Positions 52,075-60,302 of a DNA stretch of 64,000 nt are shown piece by piece; position 1 is the stretch's first letter; every line of letters starts with the position of its first letter. Under the pieces are notes generated by a model. It searched no databases. It was not told where the DNA came from and saw only the letters and a program-made list of their open reading frames with translations. The DNA lies in contig CAVPHV010000014.1 of NCBI GenBank assembly GCA_963704825.1, positions 558,001 through 622,000 of the forward strand. The letters are read 5' to 3'. The translations under genes were made by a program, and so were the position numbers. This DNA comes from CAVPHV01 sp963704825. GTDB taxonomy: Bacteria; Actinomycetota; Acidimicrobiia; Spongiisociales; UBA5794.

Positions 52075-52469
52075 AGAAGAACCGACCGGGCCGACGAGCC
52101 CTCGAAGCCGAAGCCGTCTACTGCGCCGTGGTGGGTGTTGCCGCGATGGCCCTTGACCGCAGGCTTGCGGGGCGCCTTGGCATGCCCCGCCATTTCGTCA
52201 GGTTCGCCGGTGGAGCCTCCCTGGTCTGGGCCGGTGCGGTCGCCGGGATGTCGCGCCAGAAGCCGGTAGCCCCGGCCCTGAAGGCGGTGGCAACCGTCAA
52301 CGCCGTCGGCGCCGCCGGCCTCGCCGTGGTTGGTGCCCGACACCCGCGCATGTTCGGACAATTGGTGTTCGTTGGTCTCGCCGTCGAAGTCGGCGCCTTC
52401 GCCGGAATCCAGGTCGCCGCCCTCGTCCAGGAGCGCAAGCTCGCCAAGCTCGCGGACACGTCCAAATAG
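52071..52469 (+). CDS. Small membrane protein, unknown
   Basis: 132-aa protein with three to four hydrophobic helices (AVYCAVVGVAAMAL, AGGASLVWAGAVAGM, VNAVGAAGLAVVG, LVFVGLAVEVGAF), a basic N-terminus and a charged C-terminus. I do not recognise the family. Its ATG overlaps the MOSC gene stop. The converging gene on the other strand ends 10 bp away. Confidence 0.6.
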   Translation: MKKNRPGRRALEAEAVYCAVVGVAAMALDRRLAGRLGMPRHFVRFAGGASLVWAGAVAGMSRQKPVAPALKAVATVNAVGAAGLAVVGARHPRMFGQLVFVGLAVEVGAFAGIQVAALVQERKLAKLADTSK

Positions 52470-52479
52470 CCTGCGGTCC

Positions 52480-52689
52480 TCACTCGACGACGACGACCTC
52501 GAGCCCAACCAACCGTTCCCCATCGGCCCAGACCTCATCGGCGATCCGATGGACGCCAGGAGCAACGTCGGGGACCACCACCTCATACGAGTTGGGAACC
52601 GGCAAGCCCACAGCCGGGATGGTCGGTTCGGTGCCCGGCTCGATGTATCGGGCCTCGGCGTCACCAGGATTGAACGGGCGCAGGATCAT
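52480..52689 (-). CDS. Small protein coupled to the DNA ligase gene
   Basis: 69-aa protein starting MILRPFNPGDAEARYIEPGT. It has beta-rich, Val/Pro-rich sequence (NSYEVVVPDVAPGVH) and ends GLEVVVVE. Its ATG shares a base with the ligase TGA (TGATG on the minus strand), which supports it being real and translationally coupled. No family recognised. Confidence 0.55.
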   Translation of the reverse strand: MILRPFNPGDAEARYIEPGTEPTIPAVGLPVPNSYEVVVPDVAPGVHRIADEVWADGERLVGLEVVVVE

Positions 52690-54216
52690 CAACCGTTCGT
52701 ACCCTCGAACATGGCACGCACGGTATCAACCGTGTCGGCCTCGGCGGCGGCTTTGTCCGCTCGGTAGCCCTTGACCCGGGCGAAGCGCAGCGCCATCCCA
52801 CCGGGGTAGCGGGTGCTGGCCTGGATCCCATCGAAGGCGATCTCGACCACCTGTTCCGGCCGGACGTGAACGACGTGCTCATCGCGGTGGGTCTCGAGTT
52901 CGAGGAATCGCTCCGTCTGCCACTTCAAGGTCTCATCGGTGAGCCCCTTGAATGTCTTGCCCAACATCACGAATTCGCCGGTGTCCGGATTGCGAGCCCC
53001 GAGGTGAAGGTTGGAGAGCAGACCGCGGCGCCGCCCCGAGCCCCACTCGACGGCGAGGACTACCAGGTCGAGGGTGTGGGCGGGTTTGACCTTCAGCCAG
53101 GCGGCGCCCCGTCGCCCTGCGGCGTAGGGGGCGTCGAGTGCCTTGATCATGATCCCCTCATGGCCGGCGGCGAGCACTTCGTCGAAGAACTCGGCTGCTT
53201 CGTCGGCCGTGGTTATCATCCGGCGTGGTGGCATCAGCTCGGGCGGCAGCCGCTGAGCCATCTGCTCAATGCGGGCCCCGGCCGGTTCATCGATGAGGTC
53301 GACGCCGTCGAGATGCAGACAGTCGAAGAAGAACGGCGACAGCACAACTTCGGTGCTCGAGGCGTCCCGGCTGCCGAAGCGGCTCATCGTCACCTGGAAC
53401 GGATGGGGCCGGCCGTCGGGTCGCAGGGCGATGGTCTCGCCGTCCAGGATCACCGACTCGAGCGGCAAGTCCTTGCACCGCCGCGACCACCTCGGGGACG
53501 GCCGAGGTGACGTCGTGCAGGTTCCTGGTGTAGACGGCGACTCGTTCGCCGTCGCGATGTACCTGGATCCTGGCACCGTCGAGCTTGTACTCGGCGGCGG
53601 CGGGCGAGGTCTTGGCCATGGCGTCGGCGACGTCGGCGGCGGGCTGGGCCAGCATCGGCTGTACCGGCCGGAACAGGGTGAGCCGAAACTTGGCCAGCGC
53701 CTGCGCACCGCCTTCCCGGGCGGCAACCGCGACGGCGGGAAGCTCCCCGCCGACCATGGCGGCACGCCGGACCTCGGCGGCGGGGACGTCCGAAGCGATG
53801 GCGATGGCCTCGACCATGACGCCCTCGAGCGCACCCTGGCGCAGTTCGCGCAGGATCAGCCGACGAACGAAGGCCTGTTCAGCCTCGGTCGCCTTGGCCA
53901 GCAGGCCTTTAAGTGCCTCATGGCGCGCTGCGTTGGATCCTTTTCCGAAGATCGACGCAATGTTGGTGAGGGTGGTGTCGACCTGGCGCAGGGTGAGGGA
54001 GGGATCCGTGGCGGGCTCGACCTCGACGGCATAGACGGCGGCGTACCCGAGTCCGATGCGCCCCTGGGGGATCTCCCCGGCCAGGTAGGCGACCCCGATC
54101 CCGGTCTCGACGGCATCCATGGCGGCGAGCAGCTCGGCGAGGGCGGCGGTCTTCGCCTTGCGCGACCGGGTCGAGCTCACACGTTGCGAGGTGGTGACGA
54201 CGTCGGCGAGCAACAC
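52689..54216 (-). CDS. ATP-dependent DNA ligase, interrupted by a frameshift
   Basis: An archaeal/LigB-type ATP-dependent ligase of about 508 aa once corrected. The 5' frame (54216 to ~53475) has the N-terminal DNA-binding domain and the nucleotidyl Lys in EYKLDGARIQVHRDG. The 3' frame (~53475 to 52689) resumes with DLPLESVILDGETIAL and carries EGIMIKALDAPY, WLKVKPAHTLDLVVLAVEWG and the OB domain. The break is one extra base in CAAGG (plus strand ~53471-53476): removing one base joins VVAAVQ to DLPLES. Either a real null mutation or a sequencing error. GTG start, 6 bp after the upstream gene. Confidence 0.85.
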
Positions 54217-54222
54217 GGCGGG

Positions 54223-54591
54223 CTACCCGGGTGGGGTGAAGGGGAGGCCTTGGAGTTGGATGAGGCGATCGATCACCTCATTGCGGGCCGCTTCGAAGGA
54301 GGCTCCGGTGGTGAGGTAGTAGATCTCGCCCTTCTCCTGGATATAGATGCGGTAGCTGCCGCCGTCGTCGTGGATGTAGAGGTCGTCACTGGGGCCTGCC
54401 GTGTTGCGGCCCAGCGCCAGCATCGCCTCGGGGGTGGGGATCTCCGAGATGAGGTCGATCCGCTCCAGGTTGAAGGCTTCGTCGAAGTCGGCCGCAGAGT
54501 TGGCCCGACGGTCGAGGATGCGTGAAGCCATCGCCTGGCCGCGTCGCTGCAGGATGGCTTGAGCCTGTTCCTGGCGGGTGGTCTGGTGCAT
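54223..54591 (-). CDS. Hypothetical protein upstream of DNA ligase
   Basis: 122-aa protein beginning MHQTTRQEQAQAILQRRGQA. The first third is a charged helix, the rest alpha-beta (DDLYIHDDGGSYRIYIQEKG). Position 6 bp upstream of the ligase start suggests co-transcription. No Shine-Dalgarno is seen; CACAAT lies 6 nt upstream of the ATG. No family recognised. Confidence 0.6.
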   Translation of the reverse strand: MHQTTRQEQAQAILQRRGQAMASRILDRRANSAADFDEAFNLERIDLISEIPTPEAMLALGRNTAGPSDDLYIHDDGGSYRIYIQEKGEIYYLTTGASFEAARNEVIDRLIQLQGLPFTPPG

Positions 54592-54618
54592 GTGGCGATT
54601 GTGCCACGGCGATCGTGC

Positions 54619-54624
54619 TACGGT
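54619..54624 (+). promoter_or_regulatory. -10 element of a leaderless promoter, Cys-rich microprotein
   Basis: TACGGT, six bases, then the ATG at 54631. No ribosome-binding site. Confidence 0.45.
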
Positions 54625-54630
54625 CGCTCC

Positions 54631-54783
54631 ATGGCACGTTTTGATCCGCTCGATGGGGTCCGCAACTGGAGGAACTCAGACCTTGGGTACTTCGAGAAGG
54701 TGCGGCTGACCATCAAGAACAACGCTATCAAGGCCAAGAACCGCTCGAGTTGCTGCGGCAACTACGGCGAACCCGGCTGTTGA
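54631..54783 (+). CDS. 50-aa microprotein with CCGNYGEPGC terminus
   Basis: Small basic protein: MARFDPLDGVRNWRNSDLGY, then a Lys-rich helix (FEKVRLTIKNNAIKAKNRSS) and a C-terminal CCGNYGEPGC with three Cys. The ending recalls a family of short conserved proteins with CCGxYGxPGC, though I cannot verify this. The three Cys could bind metal. The start ATG fits a leaderless transcript. Beyond its UGA the frame stays open for 28 more codons (see the next entry). Confidence 0.65.
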   Translation: MARFDPLDGVRNWRNSDLGYFEKVRLTIKNNAIKAKNRSSCCGNYGEPGC

Positions 54784-54870
54784 GTGGGCCCTAGAGGCGA
54801 GTCCGGTCCGGACTCGGAAGACCACACCCACAATCACGACCATGACCACGGCGAGGGCGACGAGCACTGA
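54784..54870 (+). other. In-frame His-rich extension beyond the microprotein UGA, with hairpin
   Basis: In the same frame as the 50-aa gene, 28 codons follow its UGA and end in TGA, reading GESGPDSEDHTHNHDHDHGE and so on. A stem-loop, CGAGTCCG (54798-54805) with CGGACTCG (54809-54816) and a GTC loop, begins 15 nt after the UGA. It could be a terminator, a decayed gene tail, a tiny separate GTG-started frame, or a recoding element. None is established. Confidence 0.3.
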
Positions 54871-54879
54871 GCCGGGTCG

Positions 54880-55323
54880 CTAGCCGATGCCGATGATACG
54901 GCTGGGCGTCACGATGACTGCGGCGCGCCGCTCCGCAGCCAAGACCCGGTCGTATTCGTCGTAGTCGTCATGGGTGCCGCCCGCCGCTCGGAAGATGTCG
55001 CGCAGCAAGAGCCGGAGAGCGTTGGCGTCGATGCCCTCGGGCAGTTCGTCGGGCCCGATGATGTCGGCCGGACCGGTGACCGCCACCCAACTCCAGCCCC
55101 GGCGGATGGCGATGGTCACCTCCGAGCCGCGCCGGATGTGGCCCAGCCGAGCGGCGCCACCCGCCGACACCATGGCCACGCTCGGAACACCGGTGACGGG
55201 ATGGTCGATCACGCCGCAATTCGCAACGCTCGAAAGCACCCTGCCATCAGCCTGGGCAGTGCTGATGACGGCCAGCCCGGTCTCGAGTGCCAGCTTGTCT
55301 TTGACGTCTCCGATGGTGGGCAT
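54880..55323 (-). CDS. PPOX-class flavin/F420-dependent oxidoreductase-like protein
   Basis: 147-aa split-barrel protein of the pyridoxamine 5'-phosphate oxidase superfamily, closest in style to actinobacterial F420-dependent Rv1155-type proteins. Typical pieces are LAVISTAQADGRVLSSVANC, ARLGHIRRGSEVTIAIRRGW, VAVTGPADIIGPDELP, and the terminal AVIVTPSRIIGIG. ATG follows GGAGGT. It is divergent from the DUF222-HNH gene, with the SOS box between them. Confidence 0.85.
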   Translation of the reverse strand: MPTIGDVKDKLALETGLAVISTAQADGRVLSSVANCGVIDHPVTGVPSVAMVSAGGAARLGHIRRGSEVTIAIRRGWSWVAVTGPADIIGPDELPEGIDANALRLLLRDIFRAAGGTHDDYDEYDRVLAAERRAAVIVTPSRIIGIG

Positions 55324-55445
55324 GGCGAGACCTCCGTTGATTGTGTTGCTCTCCGCACGATAGGTAGGTCGTCGCAGACCTGTATGTGAAGTAGGCGTGG
55401 TTGTGTCCAGTTAGAGCGGTTTTGTGTCACTAGGTGGTGATAGTG

Positions 55446-55461
55446 TCGAACGTATGTTCGA
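55446..55461. promoter_or_regulatory. LexA-binding SOS box
   Basis: TCGAACGTATGTTCGA, a perfect 16-bp palindrome matching the Gram-positive SOS consensus (CGAAC-N4-GTTCG) extended by T and A as in mycobacteria. It lies 34 bp upstream of the DUF222-HNH start. TATAGA directly after it (55462-55467) could be the -10 element. Confidence 0.85.
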
Positions 55462-55494
55462 TATAGAAGATCACAGAGGCGGCCACCGTTTCGG

Positions 55495-56679
55495 GTGATC
55501 CGATGCTGCGTCTCCGAGCCGGCCTTGCCGAGCTTTGCAGGTGAGGATCGGTCCGGGTGGACGGCAGATGCCCTGTCCGAGGTCCTGGTCGAGATGCTCA
55601 AAGCGCAGGAACGCCTCGACGCGGAGATCGTCAGGACCATGGCCCAGTGGCGGCGGATGCGGGCGTGGGAGGCCGACGGGTCCCTGTCGGCGGTGGCGTG
55701 GTTGACGCATCGGGCCCCGGTGGGGGCGTCGGAGGCGCGGCGGTTGGTCAAGACCGCCAGGATCGTCGACGACGCCCCCTTGTTGGGCGACGCGTTGGCG
55801 GGCGGGGAGACCACGACGGCGCATGTGAGGGCGTTGGCGGGGGTGATGTCGGATCGGCGCCGTCCCGTGCTACCTGATCATGAACAGGTGCTGGCGGAAC
55901 AGGCCGAGTCGCTGTCGGTCAAGGAGTTCACGGTGTTGGCGCGGCGGTGGGCGGCGATCGCCGATGACTACCTCGCCGGTGACGCCCACGACGAGCACCA
56001 ACCCCGCAACCGGTTGCATGCGTCGGTGACGATGGATGGCCGGGTGGCGGGGAATTTCGACCTCGAACCCGTCGCCGGCGCTGAACTGTTGAACGTGTTG
56101 GACCATCTGGCACCCCCCGACCCGAAGGATGCCCCCGACGGGGTACGTTCCCTCTCGGAGCGGCGTGGTGACGCCGTTGCGGACCTGGCGCATTGGTATC
56201 ACCAGGGTGCCGAACCCGGTGGCAACCCACCAAACCTCGACACCATCATCGACATCGCCACCTTGAACGGTGACACCCCCGAACTCGCCCGGGCCCGCTG
56301 CGACGTCGACGGGATCGGCCCGGTCACCCAAGCCACGCTGGAACGGATCGGGTGTGGCGCCACGATCCGTCGAGTCGTCATGGCCGGCGACTCGGTCATG
56401 TTGGATATGGGCCGCAAGACCCGATTCGCCACCCCGGCCCAAGCCCGGGCGGTGCGGATCCGCGACGCCGGGTGCATCTTCCCGTCATGTGACCGGCCCG
56501 CGCAGTGGTGCGACATCCACCACGTCTACGGATGGACCCACCACGGTGGCGAAACCAACGTCGACAACCTCGTCTGCCTCTGCACCCGTCACCACACCTT
56601 GGTTCACAACTCGCAATGGACCATCAGGATCAACCCCGACGGCACCTTCACCACCACCCACCCCACCCGAGCCCCCTAA
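55495..56679 (+). CDS. DUF222-HNH endonuclease domain protein (13E12 repeat type)
   Basis: 394-aa protein. The N-terminal DUF222 helical domain (~20-270) is followed by an HNH nuclease domain. That domain has zinc-knuckle CIFPSCDRPAQWCDIHHVYG and catalytic-type GGETNVDNLVCLCTRHHTLV (~325-372), with all His/Asn/His positions intact. These proteins are multi-copy in many actinobacteria (REP13E12 in M. tuberculosis) and of unclear function; some have SOS boxes. A perfect SOS box lies upstream here. The GTG at 55495 is the earliest start; the N-terminus is uncertain. Confidence 0.9.
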   Translation: MIRCCVSEPALPSFAGEDRSGWTADALSEVLVEMLKAQERLDAEIVRTMAQWRRMRAWEADGSLSAVAWLTHRAPVGASEARRLVKTARIVDDAPLLGDALAGGETTTAHVRALAGVMSDRRRPVLPDHEQVLAEQAESLSVKEFTVLARRWAAIADDYLAGDAHDEHQPRNRLHASVTMDGRVAGNFDLEPVAGAELLNVLDHLAPPDPKDAPDGVRSLSERRGDAVADLAHWYHQGAEPGGNPPNLDTIIDIATLNGDTPELARARCDVDGIGPVTQATLERIGCGATIRRVVMAGDSVMLDMGRKTRFATPAQARAVRIRDAGCIFPSCDRPAQWCDIHHVYGWTHHGGETNVDNLVCLCTRHHTLVHNSQWTIRINPDGTFTTTHPTRAP

Positions 56680-56716
56680 CGGAACCCCGCCAATGAGGAG
56701 GCGTTGTGGAACTCCG

Positions 56717-58111
56717 CTACCGATCCACCGGCAATCCGCTCGGCACCCGCTCCGGGATCAGGTGCCCCAGGTCTGACGCTGCGGGGTCGGTCAGCGCGCC
56801 GAGGAATGCCACCAGGTCGGCGATCTCGGCGTCGCTGAGGTCGGGTACGGCGAGGGTGGGGTCGATGGCGTCGATCAGGCGCTGGATGAACTGGTCGGGG
56901 TCGAGGAAGTAGATGGCGGGGCCGACGGTTTGGGTCGGGTCGTAGCTGGTCAGCGACGCCGCGGGATCCATGTGGTGCCGAATCACCGCTTCGAGTGAAC
57001 TGAAGGCGCCGTCATGGGTCCATGGTCCGGTGATCGTCACGTTGTGCAGCGGGGGAGTGCGGAAGGCATACATGTCCTTCTCCGCAAACGTCTCCCTACC
57101 CCGGCCGTGATCCTCGGGGGCCTCCTCGCTCTTGCCCGGACCGACCTGGGGGACTGCAAGCGCATGGGTCTGCTGATCCGTGAGCAGCGGGCCGGTGTGG
57201 CACGTCGCACACGTTGCCTTGCCGTAGAACAGTTCGGCACCGCGCCGCGCCTCCTCGCTCAACGCGGCGTCGTCGCCCTGGAGAAACCGATTGAAGGGGC
57301 TCTCGACGAACGTGAAGGCATCCACCTCGAAGGCGCCGATGGCGTTGGCGGCGTGGTGGAAGTCGATCTCCTCCAACGCCACGTCCGGGTACGCCGCCGC
57401 AAACAACTCCCGGTACTCCTCAACCTCCAGCAACCGGGCCGTCAGCGCCGCCCACATCCCGGTGAAGTCCTCGGAGTCCACCTCAGCGATCTCGTTGAGG
57501 TCGCCGTTGACATCCTCATCACCGCGGAAGCCGCGCATCTCACCCGCCGAGGTGACGGGGATCAGCGCCTGGGCGGCAACCACACTGTCCATCCCCTCAG
57601 GGGTCTCCTCCTCGGCCGGCGTTACGAATCCCGTCTCTGTCGTCCCGCTGACCCGGTTGTCCCAGAACATCGTGTTCCACTCGGCTTGGCCCCGGTTGTA
57701 GACCTCGGGGGCGTTCCGAGGAATCAACCCGCCCTCGGCGAGTTGCCGCTCGGTTCCCAGCCCTTCGCCGCCGGACCCGATCGACAAGGAGAGCGCATCG
57801 CCGCTGGCCAGGCTGGGGTGGTGGCAGGTGGCGCAGCTGATGTTGCGATTGCCGCTCAGGATCGGATCGAAGAACAGCGCTTGGCCCAACTCGATCAGCG
57901 CCGGGTCCGCCTCGGGAGCGGCAACCAAGGGGGTGACGGCGTGCGGCTCCAGCAGGGCCCGGACGGCGGCGGGTTCCGGTGTCGACGAGCCGCCGCGCGC
58001 GATGAGTCCGATCGCCACTCCGGCAGCAATCGCAACGACGACTGCCACCGGGATCACCCAGCGTCGGGTGCGGCCATGCGGAGTCGGCGCGGTCGGAGTG
58101 TCTTCGCTCAC
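56717..58111 (-). CDS. Diheme cytochrome c peroxidase, MauG-like
   Basis: 464-aa membrane-anchored protein. One N-terminal helix (VIPVAVVVAIAAGVAIGLIA) precedes two c-type heme sites: SCATCHHPS (first third) and TCATCHTGPLL (last half). LFFDPILSGNRNISC and TPPLHNVTITGPWTHDG are typical of the CcpA/MauG family. It would reduce H2O2 or oxidise a partner outside the membrane. It needs the Ccm system encoded at 23-30 kb for heme attachment. The C-terminus runs almost to the convergent DUF222 gene. Confidence 0.9.
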   Translation of the reverse strand: MSEDTPTAPTPHGRTRRWVIPVAVVVAIAAGVAIGLIARGGSSTPEPAAVRALLEPHAVTPLVAAPEADPALIELGQALFFDPILSGNRNISCATCHHPSLASGDALSLSIGSGGEGLGTERQLAEGGLIPRNAPEVYNRGQAEWNTMFWDNRVSGTTETGFVTPAEEETPEGMDSVVAAQALIPVTSAGEMRGFRGDEDVNGDLNEIAEVDSEDFTGMWAALTARLLEVEEYRELFAAAYPDVALEEIDFHHAANAIGAFEVDAFTFVESPFNRFLQGDDAALSEEARRGAELFYGKATCATCHTGPLLTDQQTHALAVPQVGPGKSEEAPEDHGRGRETFAEKDMYAFRTPPLHNVTITGPWTHDGAFSSLEAVIRHHMDPAASLTSYDPTQTVGPAIYFLDPDQFIQRLIDAIDPTLAVPDLSDAEIADLVAFLGALTDPAASDLGHLIPERVPSGLPVDR

Positions 58112-58137
58112 GTCACCAGTCTTGTGCCAAGCCCGGA

Positions 58138-58740
58138 TTACGACAACGCAGGCTTGAAATGCGGGCGAGACGCCTCAAAGGTAGTGATCTCGTCGGCGTG
58201 CTGCAGTGTGAGCGCCACGTTGTCGAGACCGTTGACGAGCCGGTGCTTGGCGAATGGGTCGATCTCGAAGCTTGCCTCGAACCCGGCGGCGATCACCAGC
58301 TGCTTCTCGAGGTCGACGGTGATGGTATTCGTCGGGTCTTCGGCCAACTCGGTCAGTACCCCGACCTCGGCCTCGGTGAGCACCACCGGCAGCAAGCCGA
58401 TGTTGATGCAGTTGTTGTAGAAAATGTCGGCAAACGAGGGGGCGATCAACGCCTTGACGCCCCAATCCTCCAGCGCCCACGGGGCATGCTCGCGCGACGA
58501 ACCCGATCCGAAGTTGGGTCCGGTCACCAGCACCGCCGCGTTCATGTACTCGGGCCGGTTGAGCACGAAATCGGGGATCAGTTCGCCCTCGTGGTCGTAG
58601 GCCCAGTCGTAGAACAGGAACGGGCCGAAGCCCGAGCGCTCTACCCGCTTGAGGAACTGCTTTGGGATGATCTGGTCCGTGTCGACGTTGGATCGCGGCA
58701 AGGGCGCCATTTGACCGGTGATGGTGGAGACCGGGTTCAT
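58138..58740 (-). CDS. leuD: 3-isopropylmalate dehydratase small subunit
   Basis: 200-aa small subunit of isopropylmalate isomerase (leucine synthesis). Key stretches are LPRSNVDTDQIIPKQFLKRV, GPNFGSGSSREHAPWALEDW and FADIFYNNCINIGLLPV. The ATG at 58740 overlaps the leuC stop (ATGA), indicating coupling. Length is standard. Confidence 0.94.
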   Translation of the reverse strand: MNPVSTITGQMAPLPRSNVDTDQIIPKQFLKRVERSGFGPFLFYDWAYDHEGELIPDFVLNRPEYMNAAVLVTGPNFGSGSSREHAPWALEDWGVKALIAPSFADIFYNNCINIGLLPVVLTEAEVGVLTELAEDPTNTITVDLEKQLVIAAGFEASFEIDPFAKHRLVNGLDNVALTLQHADEITTFEASRPHFKPALS

Positions 58741-60143
58741 GACCAACTCCTCACGTCGACGAAGTGGCCGGCAATCGCCGCTGCTGCCGCCATCTGCGGA
58801 CTGACCAGGTGGGTGCGTCCGCCCCGGCCCTGCCGACCCTCGAAGTTGCGGTTCGAAGTCGAAGCGCAGCGTTCGCCGGGGAGCAGGATGTCGGGGTTCA
58901 TCCCGAGGCACATCGAGCAACCCGCGTCGCGCCACTCGAACCCGGCGTCGAGGAAGACCCGGTCGAGGCCCTCTTCCTCTGCCTGCAGCTTCACCAGCCC
59001 CGACCCCGGCACCACCATGGCCTTGACGTCGGGATGGACCGTCTTGCCGGCGATGATCTCGGCGGCCGCCCGCAGATCAGAGATACGCCCGTTGGTGCAT
59101 GAACCGAGGAACACCCGATCGATCGGAATGTCGACCATCGGCGTCCCGGCGACCAGGTCCATGTAGGTGAGGGCCCGGGCGGCGTTGTCGCGGTCGAGCA
59201 GGTCGGCGAAATCTTCGGGGAAGGGCACTGCCTCGGTGACGCCGACGGTCTGCGCCGGGTTGGTGCCCCACGACACGAACGGCTCGAGGTCCGCCGCATC
59301 GATGAACACCTCTTCGTCGAAGACGGCGTCGTCGTCGGTGGACAGCGTCCGCCAGTACTCGAGCGCGTTGTCCCACTCGTCTCCGCTCGGGGCGTAGTTG
59401 CGGCCCTTGAGGTAGGCGAAAGTGGTCTCGTCGGGAGCGATCAGCCCGGCCCGGGCGCCACCCTCGATCGACATGTTGCAGATGGTCATCCGGCCCTCCA
59501 TCGACAGCGCCTCGATGGCCGAGCCGCGGTACTCGATGACATAACCGACGCCGCCGCCGACACCGATGCGCTTGATGATGCCGAGGATGATGTCCTTGGC
59601 GGTGACGCCGCGGGGGAGTTGCCCATCGACGGTGATCGCCATCGACTTGGGGCGCACCTGGGGCAGGGTCTGAGTGGCGAGCACATGCTCGACCTCGGAG
59701 GTGCCGATGCCGATGGCGAGCGCCCCGAAGGCACCGTGGGTGGCGGTGTGCGAGTCGCCGCACACGATCGTCATCCCCGGCTGGGTGATGCCCTGCTCCG
59801 GGCCGATCACGTGGACGATGCCTTGGCGAGGATCGTTGATGTTGAACAGCGTGATGTCGTTGGCGGCACAGTTGGCGACCAGGGTGTCGATCTGCTTCTT
59901 GGAGAGTGGGTCCTTGATGCCGAGGGCGCGGCCTTCGGTGGGAACGCCGTGATCGATCGTCGCCAGGGTCAGGTCGGGGCGACGCACCGGCCGGCCGGCG
60001 AGGGCGAGCGCCTCGAAGGCCTGCGGTGAGGTGACCTCATGCACGAGGTGCAGGTCGACGAAGAGCAGATCCGGTTCGCCTTCGGCGCGGCGGACGACAT
60101 GGTCGTCCCAGACCTTCTCGTACAGGGTGCGTGGTGCGGACAA
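58737..60143 (-). CDS. leuC: 3-isopropylmalate dehydratase large subunit
   Basis: 468-aa aconitase-superfamily subunit. It interconverts 2- and 3-isopropylmalate with LeuD. The 4Fe-4S ligands lie in FLGSCTNGRISDLR and AGCSMCLGMNPD. Other conserved parts are TLYEKVWDDHVV, DLHLVHEVTSPQAFEAL and CGDSHTATHGAFGALAIGIG. The start is TTG at 60143 behind GGGAG, giving the normal LSAPRTLYEK N-terminus; the open frame continues upstream without similarity. It is divergent from ferritin. Confidence 0.93.
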   Translation of the reverse strand: MSAPRTLYEKVWDDHVVRRAEGEPDLLFVDLHLVHEVTSPQAFEALALAGRPVRRPDLTLATIDHGVPTEGRALGIKDPLSKKQIDTLVANCAANDITLFNINDPRQGIVHVIGPEQGITQPGMTIVCGDSHTATHGAFGALAIGIGTSEVEHVLATQTLPQVRPKSMAITVDGQLPRGVTAKDIILGIIKRIGVGGGVGYVIEYRGSAIEALSMEGRMTICNMSIEGGARAGLIAPDETTFAYLKGRNYAPSGDEWDNALEYWRTLSTDDDAVFDEEVFIDAADLEPFVSWGTNPAQTVGVTEAVPFPEDFADLLDRDNAARALTYMDLVAGTPMVDIPIDRVFLGSCTNGRISDLRAAAEIIAGKTVHPDVKAMVVPGSGLVKLQAEEEGLDRVFLDAGFEWRDAGCSMCLGMNPDILLPGERCASTSNRNFEGRQGRGGRTHLVSPQMAAAAAIAGHFVDVRSWS

Positions 60144-60302
60144 CGGAGACTCCCAATCGGCGGCTGCTATTCGGCGCCTTCTACTCGGCAGAGGAAGGGA
60201 TAGTAGACCCCGGCCGCGAGCAGTCGTGCGGTCCGGTTCGAGGGCGATTCTTACCTCGCACCTCGACCGTAGTATCGGCTGCAGGAACCAAAGGAGGAAC
60301 GC

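Noticed and set aside
54676..54867. A hydrophobic 63-codon minus-strand frame opposite the Cys-rich microprotein
   Set aside because: Its Val-rich helix is just the reverse of the His/Asp codons on the plus strand, and the rest lacks coding character.
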